DNA of 64,000 nucleotides from Pseudomonas fulva 12-X (GTDB taxonomy: Bacteria > Pseudomonadota > Gammaproteobacteria > Pseudomonadales > Pseudomonadaceae), in contig NC_015556.1 of the NCBI RefSeq assembly GCF_000213805.1, positions 4,789,001 to 4,853,000 of the forward strand. The letters run 5' to 3'. Below are positions 8,414 through 17,296 of this stretch, piece by piece (the stretch's first letter is position 1; each line of letters opens with the position of its first letter). The notes under the pieces are model-generated. The model was not told the DNA's origin. It saw only the letters and a program-made list of their open reading frames with translations, and did not search any database. The translations under genes were made by a program, and so were the position numbers.

Positions 8414-9871
8414 ATGTCCGCTGCTGCATCGTTCCGCGTCGAAAAAGACCTGCTCGGCACCCTCGAAGTCCCGGCAGATGCCTATTACGGTATCCAGACC
8501 CTGCGTGCGCTGAACAACTTCCGCCTCTCCGGCGTGCCCCTGGCCCACTACCCGAAACTGGTCGTGGCCCTGGCGATGGTCAAGCAGGCCGCCGCCGACG
8601 CCAACCGCGAGCTGGGCCACCTGCCCGCCGAAAAACACGCGGCCATCAGCGAAGCCTGTGCACGCATCATCCGCGGCGATTTCCACGAGCAGTTCGTGGT
8701 GGACATGATTCAGGGCGGTGCCGGCACCTCGACCAACATGAATGCCAACGAGGTGATCGCCAACATCGCCCTGGAAGCCATGGGTCATGCCAAAGGTGAA
8801 TACAAGCACCTGCACCCGAACAACGACGTGAACATGGCGCAGTCGACCAACGACGCCTACCCGACCGCCATTCGCCTGGGCCTGCTGCTGGGCCACGACA
8901 CCCTGCTGGCCAGCCTGGAAAGCCTGATCCAGTCGTTCGCCGCCAAGGGCGAAGAATTCGCCCACGTACTGAAGATGGGCCGCACCCAGCTGCAGGACGC
9001 CGTGCCGATGACCCTCGGCCAGGAATTCCGCGCCTTCGCCACCACCCTGGGTGAAGACCTGGCGCGCCTGCGCAGCCTGGCGCCGGAGCTGCTGACCGAA
9101 GTGAACCTGGGCGGCACCGCCATCGGTACCGGCATCAACGCCGATCCGGGCTACCAGCACCTGGCCGTGCAGCGCCTGGCGCTGATCAGCGGCCAGCCGC
9201 TGGTGCCGGCTGCCGACCTGATCGAAGCCACCTCCGACATGGGCGCCTTCGTGCTGTTCTCCGGCATGCTCAAGCGCACCGCGGTCAAGCTGTCGAAGAT
9301 CTGCAACGACCTGCGCCTGCTGTCCAGCGGCCCGCGTACCGGCATCAACGAGATCAACCTGCCGGCTCGCCAGCCGGGCAGCTCGATCATGCCGGGCAAG
9401 GTCAACCCGGTGATCCCGGAAGCGGTCAACCAGGTGGCCTTCGAAATCATCGGCAACGACCTGGCGCTGACCATGGCAGCCGAAGGCGGCCAGCTGCAGC
9501 TGAACGTGATGGAGCCGCTGATCGCCTACAAGATCTTCGACTCGATCCGCCTGCTGCAACGCGCCATGGACATGCTGCGCGAGCACTGCATCAACGGCAT
9601 CACCGCCAACGAAGCCCACTGCCGCGCCCTGATGGAAAACTCCATCGGCCTGATCACCGCGCTGAACCCGTACATCGGCTACGAGAACTCCACCCGTATC
9701 GCCAAGGAAGCGCTGGTCAGCGGCCGCGGCGTGCTGGAGCTGGTGCGTGAAGAGCAACTGCTGGACGACACCACCCTGGCCGAGATCCTGCGCCCCGAGA
9801 ACATGATCGCCCCGCACCAGCTCAAGCCCCTGACCCCGCCAGTCAAGGACGCGGTCGAGCAGCAGCGCTAA
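8414..9871 (+). CDS. aspA: Aspartate ammonia-lyase
   Basis: Cytoplasmic enzyme that converts L-aspartate to fumarate and ammonia. The length (485 residues) is normal for the fumarase/aspartase superfamily. Conserved regions seen are the substrate-binding TSTNMNANEVIAN, the N-terminal FRVEKDLLGTLEVPADAYYGIQT that separates aspartases from fumarases, and the catalytic-loop signature PGSSIMPGKVNP (about residues 321-332). It is transcribed away from the HypT-like regulator and ends in a strong intrinsic terminator. With the nearby asparaginase and glutaminase it fits a block devoted to using Asp, Asn and Gln as nitrogen and carbon sources. Confidence 0.95.
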   Translation: MSAAASFRVEKDLLGTLEVPADAYYGIQTLRALNNFRLSGVPLAHYPKLVVALAMVKQAAADANRELGHLPAEKHAAISEACARIIRGDFHEQFVVDMIQGGAGTSTNMNANEVIANIALEAMGHAKGEYKHLHPNNDVNMAQSTNDAYPTAIRLGLLLGHDTLLASLESLIQSFAAKGEEFAHVLKMGRTQLQDAVPMTLGQEFRAFATTLGEDLARLRSLAPELLTEVNLGGTAIGTGINADPGYQHLAVQRLALISGQPLVPAADLIEATSDMGAFVLFSGMLKRTAVKLSKICNDLRLLSSGPRTGINEINLPARQPGSSIMPGKVNPVIPEAVNQVAFEIIGNDLALTMAAEGGQLQLNVMEPLIAYKIFDSIRLLQRAMDMLREHCINGITANEAHCRALMENSIGLITALNPYIGYENSTRIAKEALVSGRGVLELVREEQLLDDTTLAEILRPENMIAPHQLKPLTPPVKDAVEQQR

Positions 9872-9928
9872 GGTCTCTTGAGGTTGCCGCGCAAGCCGCG
9901 CGCAAACCTCGACTGCACCACCAGACCC

Positions 9929-9969
9929 GAAGCCCCGTACCGTTCAGCGGTACGGGGCTTCGCTTTGTT
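9929..9969 (+). terminator. Terminator of aspA
   Basis: A perfect 14-bp stem, GAAGCCCCGTACCG (9929-9942) against 9948-9961, with a 5-base loop, followed by the T-containing tail GCTTTGTT. Confidence 0.9.
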
Positions 9970-9978
9970 AGGGACTGA

Positions 9979-10007
9979 TTGCCGTTTGCCCGCGCGCAGG
10001 CTAAAAG
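9979..10007 (+). promoter_or_regulatory. Sigma-70-type promoter of the first binding-protein gene
   Basis: The -35 is TTGCCG (9979-9984), the spacer is 17 bases and the -10 is TAAAAG (10002-10007). Exactly the same hexamers and spacing recur in front of the paralogous gene at 10964, while the spacer differs. That conservation supports the call. Confidence 0.55.
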
Positions 10008-10038
10008 GGCGGCAGTCCTAATAAAGAGAAGTCGCCCC

Positions 10039-10806
10039 ATGACCGTCAAAACCGCGTGGCTGCTGTGCCTGCTGTCCCTTTCAGGTGCTGTCGCACTCCC
10101 CGCCCAGGCCGAATTGCCGGTCGGCTACCAGGTCGTGTTACAAACGGAAAACTTTCCGCCGTTCAACATGGCGGACAACGAGAAGAACTTCGCCCGCGAC
10201 GCCAACATCCAGGGCGTCAGCACCACCATCGTGCGCGAGATGTTCAAACGCGCCGGCATCGACTACACCCTGACCCTGCGCTTCCCCTGGAGCCGCATCT
10301 ACGACGCCACCCTGGCCAACGCCAACCACGGCCTGTTCTCCACCTCGATGAACGAGGCGCGCCGCCCGCTGTTCAAGTGGGTCGGCCCGATCGCCAAGGT
10401 CGAGCGCGTGCTGCTCGCAGCGCCCGGCTCCAATATCCCCAACCTGACCGGCCTGGAGCAGGCGCGCCAGTACCGCATCGGCAGCTACAAGGACAGCGCC
10501 GCCGCCCAGGCCCTGGAAAAGGCCGGCCTGCAGCCGAACAACACCCTGCGCGATCAGGAGAACATCGCCAAGCTCACCAGCGGCAAGATCGATCTGTGGG
10601 GCACTACCGATCCGGTATGGCGCTACCAGGCCCGCCAGGAAGGCGTGACCGGCCTGCGCAACGTGCTGACTTTCGACCGCGCCGACCTCTACCTGGCCCT
10701 CAATCTGGATACACCGGACGAAGTAGTCACCCGCCTGCAACAGGCTCTCGATCAGATGAAGACCGAAGGCTACGGCACCTGCAACAAGCACCCGGAACTG
10801 TGCTGA
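10039..10806 (+). CDS. Periplasmic solute-binding protein, SBP_bac_3 family (copy 1)
   Basis: A 255-residue secreted protein with a signal peptide (LLCLLSLSGAVALPAQA, cleavage after AQA) and a family-3 solute-binding fold starting at LQTENFPPFNMA. Such proteins usually deliver amino acids or similar small polar solutes to ABC permeases. Some orphan family members bind other ligands. The C-terminus GYGTCNKHPELC has two Cys that could form a disulfide. It is followed by its own terminator and then by a close paralogue. No permease or ATPase gene is adjacent. The ATG at 10039 begins the signal peptide; an upstream in-frame start would add residues that do not look secretory. Confidence 0.8.
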   Translation: MTVKTAWLLCLLSLSGAVALPAQAELPVGYQVVLQTENFPPFNMADNEKNFARDANIQGVSTTIVREMFKRAGIDYTLTLRFPWSRIYDATLANANHGLFSTSMNEARRPLFKWVGPIAKVERVLLAAPGSNIPNLTGLEQARQYRIGSYKDSAAAQALEKAGLQPNNTLRDQENIAKLTSGKIDLWGTTDPVWRYQARQEGVTGLRNVLTFDRADLYLALNLDTPDEVVTRLQQALDQMKTEGYGTCNKHPELC

Positions 10807-10857
10807 GCATCGCGCCACGAACGCCTCACACCGCACTCTAGAGCGGCCGCACCACGC

Positions 10858-10892
10858 AAAAGCCCCAGACCGGTTCACAGTCTGGGGTTTTG
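10858..10892 (+). terminator. Terminator between the paralogous binding-protein genes
   Basis: The stem CCCCAGAC/GTCTGGGG is extended by A-T pairs around one bulged G and is followed by TTTTG. The flanking A and T runs suggest it works in both directions. Confidence 0.8.
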
Positions 10893-10906
10893 CTCGTGGC
10901 GGCTCA

Positions 10907-10935
10907 TTGCCGTTTGCGCAGAGGCGCGCTAAAAG
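10907..10935 (+). promoter_or_regulatory. Sigma-70-type promoter of the second binding-protein gene
   Basis: TTGCCG (10907-10912), a 17-base spacer and TAAAAG (10930-10935), a copy of the promoter at 9979 with the same spacing. The start codon follows 29 bases downstream, with the AAGGAG ribosome site before it. Confidence 0.55.
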
Positions 10936-10963
10936 GGCAGCGGCCTAACAAGGAGCTGTTCCG

Positions 10964-11731
10964 ATGAGAGTCAATGCCGCATGGTTTGCCGGCCTGCTGG
11001 CCGTTTCCAGCCTGTTCGCCCTGCCCGCCCACGCCGACCTGCCGGCGGACTACAAAGTGGTGCTGCAGACCGAGAATTTTCCGCCCTTCAACATGGCTGA
11101 CGGTGAGAAGAATTTCGCCCGCGACGCCAATATCCAGGGCGTCAGCACCACCATCGTGCGCGAAATGTTCAAGCGCGCCGGCATCGGCTACACCATGACC
11201 CTGCGCTTCCCGTGGAGCCGCGTGTACGACGACACCCTGGCCCACGCCAACTACGGGCTGTTCTCCACCTCCATGAGCGAGGCGCGCCGCCCGCTGTTCA
11301 AGTGGGTCGGGCCGATCGCCAAGGTCGAAGGCGTGCTGCTCGCGGCACCGGGCTCGAAGATCGAAAACCTGAGCAGCCTCAAGGAGGCCGCCAAGTACCG
11401 CATCGGCGCTTACAAGGACGGCGCCGTCAGCCAGGCCCTGGAGCGCGCCGGCCTGCAAGCGACCAATGCCCTGCGCGACCAGGAGAACATCGCCAAGCTC
11501 ACCGGCGGCAAGATCGACCTGTGGGCCACCACCGACCCGGTATGGCGCTACCACGCCCGCCAGGCCGGCGTGACCGGCCTGCGCACCGTGCTGGTCATCG
11601 ACCGCTCGGACATGTACCTGGCGCTCAACCTCGAGACCCCGGACGAAGTGGTCACTCGCCTGCAGCAGGCCCTCGACCAGATGAAGAACGAGGGCTACGG
11701 CACCTGCAACAAGCATCCGGAGCTGTGCTGA
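10964..11731 (+). CDS. Periplasmic solute-binding protein, SBP_bac_3 family (copy 2)
   Basis: Paralogue of the preceding gene with identical length (255 residues), the same plan and long shared stretches (NFPPFNMAD, NFARDANIQGVSTTIVREMF, KWVGPIAKVE, and the identical end GYGTCNKHPELC). The signal peptide is AGLLAVSSLFALPAHA. The two must come from a tandem duplication that included the promoter. Differences in the ligand-side loops (for example GLEQARQYRIGSYKDSA versus SLKEAAKYRIGAYKDGA) leave room for different ligands. AAGGAG precedes the ATG. No transporter genes adjoin it. Confidence 0.8.
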   Translation: MRVNAAWFAGLLAVSSLFALPAHADLPADYKVVLQTENFPPFNMADGEKNFARDANIQGVSTTIVREMFKRAGIGYTMTLRFPWSRVYDDTLAHANYGLFSTSMSEARRPLFKWVGPIAKVEGVLLAAPGSKIENLSSLKEAAKYRIGAYKDGAVSQALERAGLQATNALRDQENIAKLTGGKIDLWATTDPVWRYHARQAGVTGLRTVLVIDRSDMYLALNLETPDEVVTRLQQALDQMKNEGYGTCNKHPELC

Positions 11732-12128
11732 TAGCCCACTGCAAGGGCATGCCTTCACGGATAAAGCCAATAGCGGTTGGTGAGCAGAATTCATTTTGTA
11801 GGAGGGGCTTTAGCCCCGAGCGTTATTAGGGTGCAAAGAGCTCGCGGCTAAAGCCACTACGCATTGCGCAAACGACGGCTCTCGTCTTGAAATAGATCGT
11901 AGGGTGGGTGAGCGGCGCCAACCACAGGCAGCCGATGGCCACGCTCTCGGCACGCCGCGTAACCCACCGAGCGATGTATAGCGTTGAACCCGTGGTGGGT
12001 TACGGCGCGCCGAGCCCACCGTCATGTTCAAAGCGTAACAAGCGCCTCCACCCTCCCTACGAAGCGTGCGCCAACGCTCAGGCTGTAGGATGGGCGCCAG
12101 CCCATCACCTGGTGAACTCCCATACCCA
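11732..12128. repeat. Intergenic block of palindromic repeats
   Basis: No gene is seen in these 397 bases. They hold three palindromic units. The first, at 11798-11860, pairs GTAGGAGGGGCTTTAGCC with the complementary GGCTAAAGCC...CTAC. The second, at 11899-12060, begins GTAGGG and ends CCCTAC and contains inverted copies of a GGTGGGTTACG-type module. The third is a hairpin at 12089-12106 (GATGGGC/GCCCATC), which could also end transcription of the minus-strand regulator. Confidence 0.6.
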
Positions 12129-12941
12129 TCACTCCACCTCGAACAACCCTTCGCGCACCGGCGCATGGGCCAGGCGCTGGCGGATGTCTTCGTCGATGCG
12201 TGGGTCGTCCGGCTGGTAGAGCATCACCTGGCGGTAGGTGCTGATGCGGTTGATTTCGGTACCGAGAAATTCCCACACCACCCGGGTGCAGGCCGGCGTG
12301 CGGCGGTCGCCGCTGGATACCCCGGTCTTAAGGCCATTGAGGCGGGTGATGCGGCTCTTGAAGCTGGGGATCAGGATGGTCTGGCTCATCTCGTTGACGG
12401 TCAGCGACTCGTAGTCGATGAGAAACAGCCGGTCCTGCAGCTGGAAGGCGGCGCCCAGGTAGCGGCAGCGCGCCGAGTCGTCGGCCAGCCCGCCTGTGGA
12501 TAACACCTGACGCTCCTGGCGCTCGAACAGGAAGTTGCCGCCCTCCTCGCGCATGTGCACCAGCGACAGCAGGATAGTGCCCGGCACCGACATGCAATTG
12601 GCGTATTCGAAGTAATAGCCGCAATAGCGCGACAGGTCACCGGAGCTGTCACGTAGCGGCTGTAACAACGCGTGTAACGGATCCTGCTGCGCCGGTGCGC
12701 CGATCTGCGTGCCGCGGGCGCCGATCAGGCGCGCGAACTGCTCACCCGGCAGGCCCAGCTCGTAGCCCTCGACGCCAAAGAAATCCCCAATCCTTTTGAG
12801 GTTATAGGCCGTGGGCTGGCTCTCTCCGGAGAGGTACTTGTTGAACTGGGCGCGGTTGATGCCGACCTTGCGGCACACCTCCGCAATGGACCGGTAGTGG
12901 CTGCAAAGCAGCCGCAGATTCTCACCGAGGTGATTGGACAT
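12129..12941 (-). CDS. XRE-type helix-turn-helix transcriptional regulator
   Basis: A 270-residue protein with an N-terminal helix-turn-helix of Cro/XRE type (SIAEVCRKVGINRAQFNKYLSG, then LKRIGDFFGVEGYEL). A large C-terminal domain follows that I do not recognise, possibly for ligand sensing (CGYYFEYANCMSVPGTILLSLVH). It is divergent from the sodium:alanine symporter gene, and a spaced inverted repeat lies in the shared region. Control of that symporter is therefore the simplest inference. The ATG at 12941 starts at MSNHLGENLRLL, directly ahead of the DNA-binding domain. An earlier ATG at 12992 would place the inverted repeat inside the coding region and is less likely. Confidence 0.7.
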   Translation of the reverse strand: MSNHLGENLRLLCSHYRSIAEVCRKVGINRAQFNKYLSGESQPTAYNLKRIGDFFGVEGYELGLPGEQFARLIGARGTQIGAPAQQDPLHALLQPLRDSSGDLSRYCGYYFEYANCMSVPGTILLSLVHMREEGGNFLFERQERQVLSTGGLADDSARCRYLGAAFQLQDRLFLIDYESLTVNEMSQTILIPSFKSRITRLNGLKTGVSSGDRRTPACTRVVWEFLGTEINRISTYRQVMLYQPDDPRIDEDIRQRLAHAPVREGLFEVE

Positions 12942-12960
12942 GATGGGCTCAGATGATGCG

Positions 12961-12993
12961 AGTGACGTGATTCTAGCATCAGGTCGCGTCACT
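12961..12993. promoter_or_regulatory. Inverted repeat between the XRE regulator and the symporter (candidate operator)
   Basis: AGTGACG (12961-12967) and CGTCACT (12987-12993) are perfect 7-base arms whose centres are 26 bases apart. They lie in the 165-base divergent intergenic region, so a dimeric regulator such as the adjacent XRE protein could bind here. No experimental support is implied. Confidence 0.45.
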
Positions 12994-13106
12994 TAGTATC
13001 GACCCGCGAAATTGTTCGAGGGACCACCTTGCTCAAACATTAGCCACCGCATCTCGCGTCAGCGTTCGCCTGCGAACAATCACAATAAGAATCGAGGATT
13101 CTCATC

Positions 13107-14555
13107 ATGCTCGAAGTACTGAACGACTTCCTTTCCGGGAAAGTGTTGATCGTGCTTATCGTCGGCCTGGGTAGCTACTTCACCCTGCGCTCGCGTTTCG
13201 TCCAGTTCCGCCATTTCGCCCACATGTTCAGCGTGTTCAAGGACTCGATCCGCAGCAGCGGTGGCCAGCTCAGCTCCTTCCAGGCCCTGATGCTCAGCCT
13301 CGCCGGCCGGGTTGGCGCCGGTAACATCGCCGGTGTCGGCATCGCCGTGACCCTCGGCGGCCCAGGCGCCGTGTTCTGGATGTGGGTGACCGCTCTGGTC
13401 GGCATGTCCAGCAGCTTCTTCGAATGTACCCTGGCTCAGGTCTACAAGCGCAGCGACGGCGATGGCCTGTACCGCGGCGGCCCGGCCTACTACATTCAGC
13501 ACGGCCTGAAGCTGCGCTGGATGGCGATGGTCTTCGCCGTACTGCTGCTGGTCACCTACGGCTTCGCCTTCAACGGCCTGCAGTCGTTCACCGTGACCCA
13601 CTCGCTGGAAAACGCCTTCAACATCCCGGTCCAGTACAGCGGTATCGCCCTGGCCGTACTGCTGGGCCTGGTATTCATCGGCGGCATCAAGCGAATCGCT
13701 TCGGTGTCCGACCTGCTGGTTCCGGTCAAGACCCTGGCCTACATCGCCGTCACCGTGTACGTGATCATCAGCCAGATCGACCTGGTGCCGGGCATGCTGG
13801 CCACCATCGTCAAGAGCGCCTTCGGCCTCGAGCCGGCCTTCGCCGGTCTGCTGGGCAGCGCCATCGTCATGGGCGTGAAGCGCGGCGTGTTCGCCAACGA
13901 AGCCGGTCTGGGCAGCGCCCCGAACGTGGCTGCCGTGGCTTCGGTCAAGCACCCGGCCGCTCAGGGCGTGGTTCAGGCGTTCAGCGTGTTCCTCGACACC
14001 TTCGTGATCTGCACCTGCACCGCGCTGCTGATCTTGCTGTCGGGCTTCTACACCCCGGGCTTCGAAGGTGACGGCATCGTCCTGACCCAGAACTCCCTGG
14101 CTGCAGTGGTTGGTGACTGGGGCCGCACCTTCATCAGCGTCGCGCTGAGCCTGTTCGTGTTCACCTGCATCCTTTACAACTACTACCTCGGCGAGAACGC
14201 GCTGCAGTTCCTGGTTGGCCGCAGCAAGGTCGCCCTGCTGACCTACCGCGGCCTGGTCCTGGCGCTGATCTGCTGGGGTTCGATGCAGAACCTGGGCACC
14301 GTGTTCGCCTTCGCCGACATCACCATGACCTGCCTGGCGTTCGTCAACCTGACCGCCCTGGCCATGCTGATCAAAGTGGGCCTGCGCGTCATGAAGGACT
14401 ACGACGAACAGCGCAAGGCCGGTATCGAACAGCCGGTATTCGACGGCTCCAAGTTCGCTGACCTGGACCTGGATCGCGCCTCCTGGCCGACCGCCAAGCC
14501 AGCCGTTGACGCTCAACCGCAGAGCGCACCGGAACTGCTGTCGACTCAGCGCTGA
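13107..14555 (+). CDS. Alanine/glycine:cation symporter (AGCS family)
   Basis: Inner-membrane sodium-coupled carrier for alanine or glycine, 482 residues with about ten hydrophobic segments. The family signatures are LAGRVGAGNIAGVGIAVTLGGPGAVFWMW near residues 65-95 and GVFANEAGLGSAPN near 263. The C-terminal 50 residues are hydrophilic and unlike the membrane part. A GAGGA site precedes the ATG. The gene is divergent from the XRE regulator and ends in a strong hairpin. A second AGCS gene lies at 21277-22650; the two differ enough to be old paralogues with separate roles. Confidence 0.9.
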   Translation: MLEVLNDFLSGKVLIVLIVGLGSYFTLRSRFVQFRHFAHMFSVFKDSIRSSGGQLSSFQALMLSLAGRVGAGNIAGVGIAVTLGGPGAVFWMWVTALVGMSSSFFECTLAQVYKRSDGDGLYRGGPAYYIQHGLKLRWMAMVFAVLLLVTYGFAFNGLQSFTVTHSLENAFNIPVQYSGIALAVLLGLVFIGGIKRIASVSDLLVPVKTLAYIAVTVYVIISQIDLVPGMLATIVKSAFGLEPAFAGLLGSAIVMGVKRGVFANEAGLGSAPNVAAVASVKHPAAQGVVQAFSVFLDTFVICTCTALLILLSGFYTPGFEGDGIVLTQNSLAAVVGDWGRTFISVALSLFVFTCILYNYYLGENALQFLVGRSKVALLTYRGLVLALICWGSMQNLGTVFAFADITMTCLAFVNLTALAMLIKVGLRVMKDYDEQRKAGIEQPVFDGSKFADLDLDRASWPTAKPAVDAQPQSAPELLSTQR

Positions 14556-14567
14556 GTCGCCTTGCCT

Positions 14568-14598
14568 GACCGGATGGCGCGCCACGCGCCATCCGGTC
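14568..14598 (+). terminator. Hairpin after the symporter gene
   Basis: A perfect 13-bp stem, GACCGGATGGCGC (14568-14580) against 14586-14598, with a 5-base loop. No T run follows, so it may be a weak terminator or an RNA-stabilising hairpin. Confidence 0.55.
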
Positions 14599-14761
14599 CT
14601 GCCGCCCTCAGGCGGCTTTCCCTTTCCTGCCGATGCCCTTGCTCGATAGCGAGCGAGTCGGGATCGGCTTGGCCTGGAGATTGCCTCCCAGGTCTTTAAC
14701 GAGTGGCGATCGGATGTATCCTGCCCCTTTCCATACCCATTCTTTCAATAAGGAAAAAGGC

Positions 14762-15763
14762 ATGCCTGCCGTACAAAAACTCCTCGTGCTGTATACCGGC
14801 GGCACCATCGGCATGCAGGCCAGCGCCAGCGGCCTGGCCCCCGCCTCCGGCTTCGAGGCACGCCTGCGCGCACAGCAAGCCGAGCAGCACGAACAGGTGC
14901 CGACGTGGGTATTTCGCGAGCTGCTGCCGCTGATCGACAGCGCCAACATGACCCAGGCCAACTGGCTGGCGATGGTCGCGGCGATCCGTCAAGGCGTCGA
15001 GCAGGACGACTGCGACGGCGTGCTGGTGCTGCACGGCACCGACACCCTGGCCTATAGCGCCGCGGCCCTGAGCTTCCTGCTGCTGGGGCTGCCGGTACCG
15101 GTGGTGATGACCGGCTCGATGCTGCCGGCCGGCGCCGACAACAGCGATGCCTGGCCCAACCTGTTCGGCGCCATGCAGGCGCTGCACGATGGCGTGGCAC
15201 CTGGCGTGCACCTGTACTTCAACGGTGCGCTGATGCACGGCGCGCGGGTCAGCAAGCTGAGCAGCGATGCCTTCGATGCCTTCCAGGTCGTACCGCGCCT
15301 GCGCCAGGGCGAACGCCTGGCCGAACTGCCGGCGCACATCGACTTCCGCCAGAGCCGCCAGACGGTCAACCTGCTCACCCTGCCGCTGGTGCCGGGCCTG
15401 CGCGCCAGCCACCTGCGCGCCCTGCTGGACAGCGGCGTGCAGGGTTTGCTGCTGGAGTGCTACGGCAGCGGCACCGGCCCGTCGGACAACGCCGAACTGC
15501 TCGACGTACTGCGCGAGGCCCATGGCCGCGGCGTGGTGCTGGCAGCGATCAGCCAGTGCGCGCGCGGCCATGTGGAATTCGGTGTCTACGCGGCCGGCAG
15601 TCAGCTGGCCTCGGTGGGCCTGATCTCGGCGGGCGGCATGACCCGCGAGGCGGCGCTGGGCAAACTGTTCGCCCTGCTCGGTGCCGGCCTGGCGCAGGAT
15701 GAAGTGGAGCGGCTGTTCAGCCTCGATCTGTGTGGCGAGCGTGTGGAGTATGGCATGGATTAG
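14762..15763 (+). CDS. ansA: L-asparaginase
   Basis: Hydrolyses L-asparagine to aspartate and ammonia. The protein has 333 residues and no signal peptide, so it is a type I (cytoplasmic) enzyme. The first catalytic motif is YTGGTIG (11-17, nucleophile Thr12 or Thr15). The second is LHGTDTLAY near 90-98, with the Thr-Asp pair of the second triad. The C-terminal allosteric-type region (GLLLECYGSGTGPSDN, GVVLAAISQCARG) is present. The ATG at 14762 follows AAGGAAAAAGGC. Its product feeds AspA encoded 5 kb upstream. Confidence 0.9.
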   Translation: MPAVQKLLVLYTGGTIGMQASASGLAPASGFEARLRAQQAEQHEQVPTWVFRELLPLIDSANMTQANWLAMVAAIRQGVEQDDCDGVLVLHGTDTLAYSAAALSFLLLGLPVPVVMTGSMLPAGADNSDAWPNLFGAMQALHDGVAPGVHLYFNGALMHGARVSKLSSDAFDAFQVVPRLRQGERLAELPAHIDFRQSRQTVNLLTLPLVPGLRASHLRALLDSGVQGLLLECYGSGTGPSDNAELLDVLREAHGRGVVLAAISQCARGHVEFGVYAAGSQLASVGLISAGGMTREAALGKLFALLGAGLAQDEVERLFSLDLCGERVEYGMD

Positions 15764-15839
15764 GGCGTGACCAATCGGTATAGTCGCGCCCCGCTGACGG
15801 TAAGCCAGCTTCTTTTCCCCTCATTCACAAGGACGTTCC

Positions 15840-16238
15840 ATGCCTTTGTTCCGCTCCGCCGTATTCGTTCTGCTCGCCCTGGCCATCACCGGCTGCTCGA
15901 CCAAAGCCTTCTTCAAACTGCCGGAAAACAGCACCGTTGCCATCAACGAGCGCGCCGAGCAGCACCCGCAAGGCCTGGTCAAGATTCGCCCGTTCTTCTG
16001 GAACCGCGCCGGCGGCGTGCCGTACCGTCTGACCAGCACCACCACTGGCCAGCCGATCTCCGAAGGCAAGCTGAGCACCCGCTTTCGCGTGGTGTCGATC
16101 TTCTGGCCGCCGTACAGCATCATCTACTGGCCGATGGGCTTCCGTCACCCGTGCTATGACCTGACCGCCCCGGTGGCAGGCACCTGCACCGACCAGGACC
16201 TGCAGATGCTGCGCAAAGCGCACCGCGACGCCCAGTAA
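15840..16238 (+). CDS. Hypothetical lipoprotein
   Basis: A 132-residue protein with a lipoprotein signal peptide (FVLLALAITGC, lipidated Cys19). The mature part is small and rich in aromatic residues (FWPPYSIIYWPMGF) and has two further Cys (HPCYDL, GTCTD) that could form a disulfide. It is preceded by an AAGGA site. I do not recognise the family. It lies between asparaginase and the convergent glutaminase gene, with no obvious functional link to either. Confidence 0.75.
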   Translation: MPLFRSAVFVLLALAITGCSTKAFFKLPENSTVAINERAEQHPQGLVKIRPFFWNRAGGVPYRLTSTTTGQPISEGKLSTRFRVVSIFWPPYSIIYWPMGFRHPCYDLTAPVAGTCTDQDLQMLRKAHRDAQ

Positions 16239-16245
16239 ACCGCGC

Positions 16246-16298
16246 GGCTGCCGCTCAGGCAGCCCACGCCTGCCGGGACCGAAGTGCGCTTCGATCCC
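16246..16298. terminator. Two hairpins between convergent genes
   Basis: GGCTGCC/GGCAGCC (16246-16252 with 16258-16264) and GGGACCGAAG/CTTCGATCCC (16275-16298, one mismatch, TGCG loop) lie between the lipoprotein gene and glsB. They probably end transcription from both sides. No T run is present. Confidence 0.45.
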
Positions 16299-16304
16299 GC
16301 GCCC

Positions 16305-17213
16305 TCAGAATACAGACCAGCCGATCCGATCGCTGAGCACCTCCAGCGCTGCCATGCCCGCCAAGGAATTGCCCGCCTTGTTGAGGCCCGGCGACCACAC
16401 ACAGATGGTGTACTGCCCCGGCACGATGGCGACGATGCCGCCGCCCACGCCGCTCTTGCCCGGCAGGCCGACGCGGTAGGCGAAGTTGCCGGCCTCGTCG
16501 TACAGACCGCTGGTGGCCATGATCGAATTGACCTGCTGGGTCTGCCGGGCGCTGAGAATCTGCTCACCGCTGTGCTTGCAGAAGCCGTCGCGGGCCAGGA
16601 AGCAGAACGCCTTGACCAGGTCCACGCAGCTCATGCTCAGCGCGCAGTAGCTGAAGTAGTTGCGCAGCACCATTTCCACATCGTTGTGAAAATTGCCGAA
16701 GGACTGCATCAGGTAGGCCATGGCCGCGTTGCGCGCGCGGTGCTGGTATTCGGAGTCGGCGATATGCCGGTCGATCACCACATGGGGGTTGCCCGACAGG
16801 CGCCGCACGAAGTCGCGCATCGACAGGGCCGGGGCGGCGAAGCGCGACTGGTTGATATCGCTGATCACCAGCGCGCCGGCATTGATGAACGGGTTGCGCG
16901 GCCGGCCGTTTTCCAGCTCCAGCTGCACCAGGGAGTTGAACGGCTGGCCCGACGGCTCGTGGCCCAGGCGCTCCCAGATGCTCTCGCCGGAATGCTGGAT
17001 GGCCTGCACCAGGCTGAACACCTTTGAGATGCTCTGGATCGAGAACGGCGTGTGCGCATCGCCGGCGGTGAACAGCTCGCCATCATTGCCGTAGACGGCG
17101 ATACCCAGCTGGTCCAACGCCACATCGGCCAAGGCGGGAATATAGGTGGCGACCTTGCCCTGGGCGATCAGTGGGCGAACCTGGTCGAGGATTTCATTCA
17201 ACAACGCTTGCAT
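16305..17213 (-). CDS. glsB: Glutaminase
   Basis: Converts glutamine to glutamate and ammonia. It is a serine-dependent beta-lactamase-fold glutaminase of 302 residues, the usual length for the bacterial single-domain type. The catalytic motif [10 protein letters not shown] (Ser-x-x-Lys) lies near residue 65. Further conserved stretches are [22 protein letters not shown] and [14 protein letters not shown] at 17219 is a possible earlier start two codons upstream; the ATG at 17213 has GAG 8-10 bases ahead and is preferred. Confidence 0.92.
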   Translation of the reverse strand: MQALLNEILDQVRPLIAQGKVATYIPALADVALDQLGIAVYGNDGELFTAGDAHTPFSIQSISKVFSLVQAIQHSGESIWERLGHEPSGQPFNSLVQLELENGRPRNPFINAGALVISDINQSRFAAPALSMRDFVRRLSGNPHVVIDRHIADSEYQHRARNAAMAYLMQSFGNFHNDVEMVLRNYFSYCALSMSCVDLVKAFCFLARDGFCKHSGEQILSARQTQQVNSIMATSGLYDEAGNFAYRVGLPGKSGVGGGIVAIVPGQYTICVWSPGLNKAGNSLAGMAALEVLSDRIGWSVF

Positions 17214-17296
17214 GGACACGCTCGCAATCCGGCCCGGCGGCTGCCGGGCTCAATCAGCCATAGACGCCACGACTGACCCGCAAAGCACAGCGACGT

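Noticed and set aside
13080..14585. A 501-codon open frame antisense to the first alanine symporter
   Set aside because: Gln/Asp/His-rich translation with no domain and no ribosome site; the symporter on the plus strand has all family signatures.
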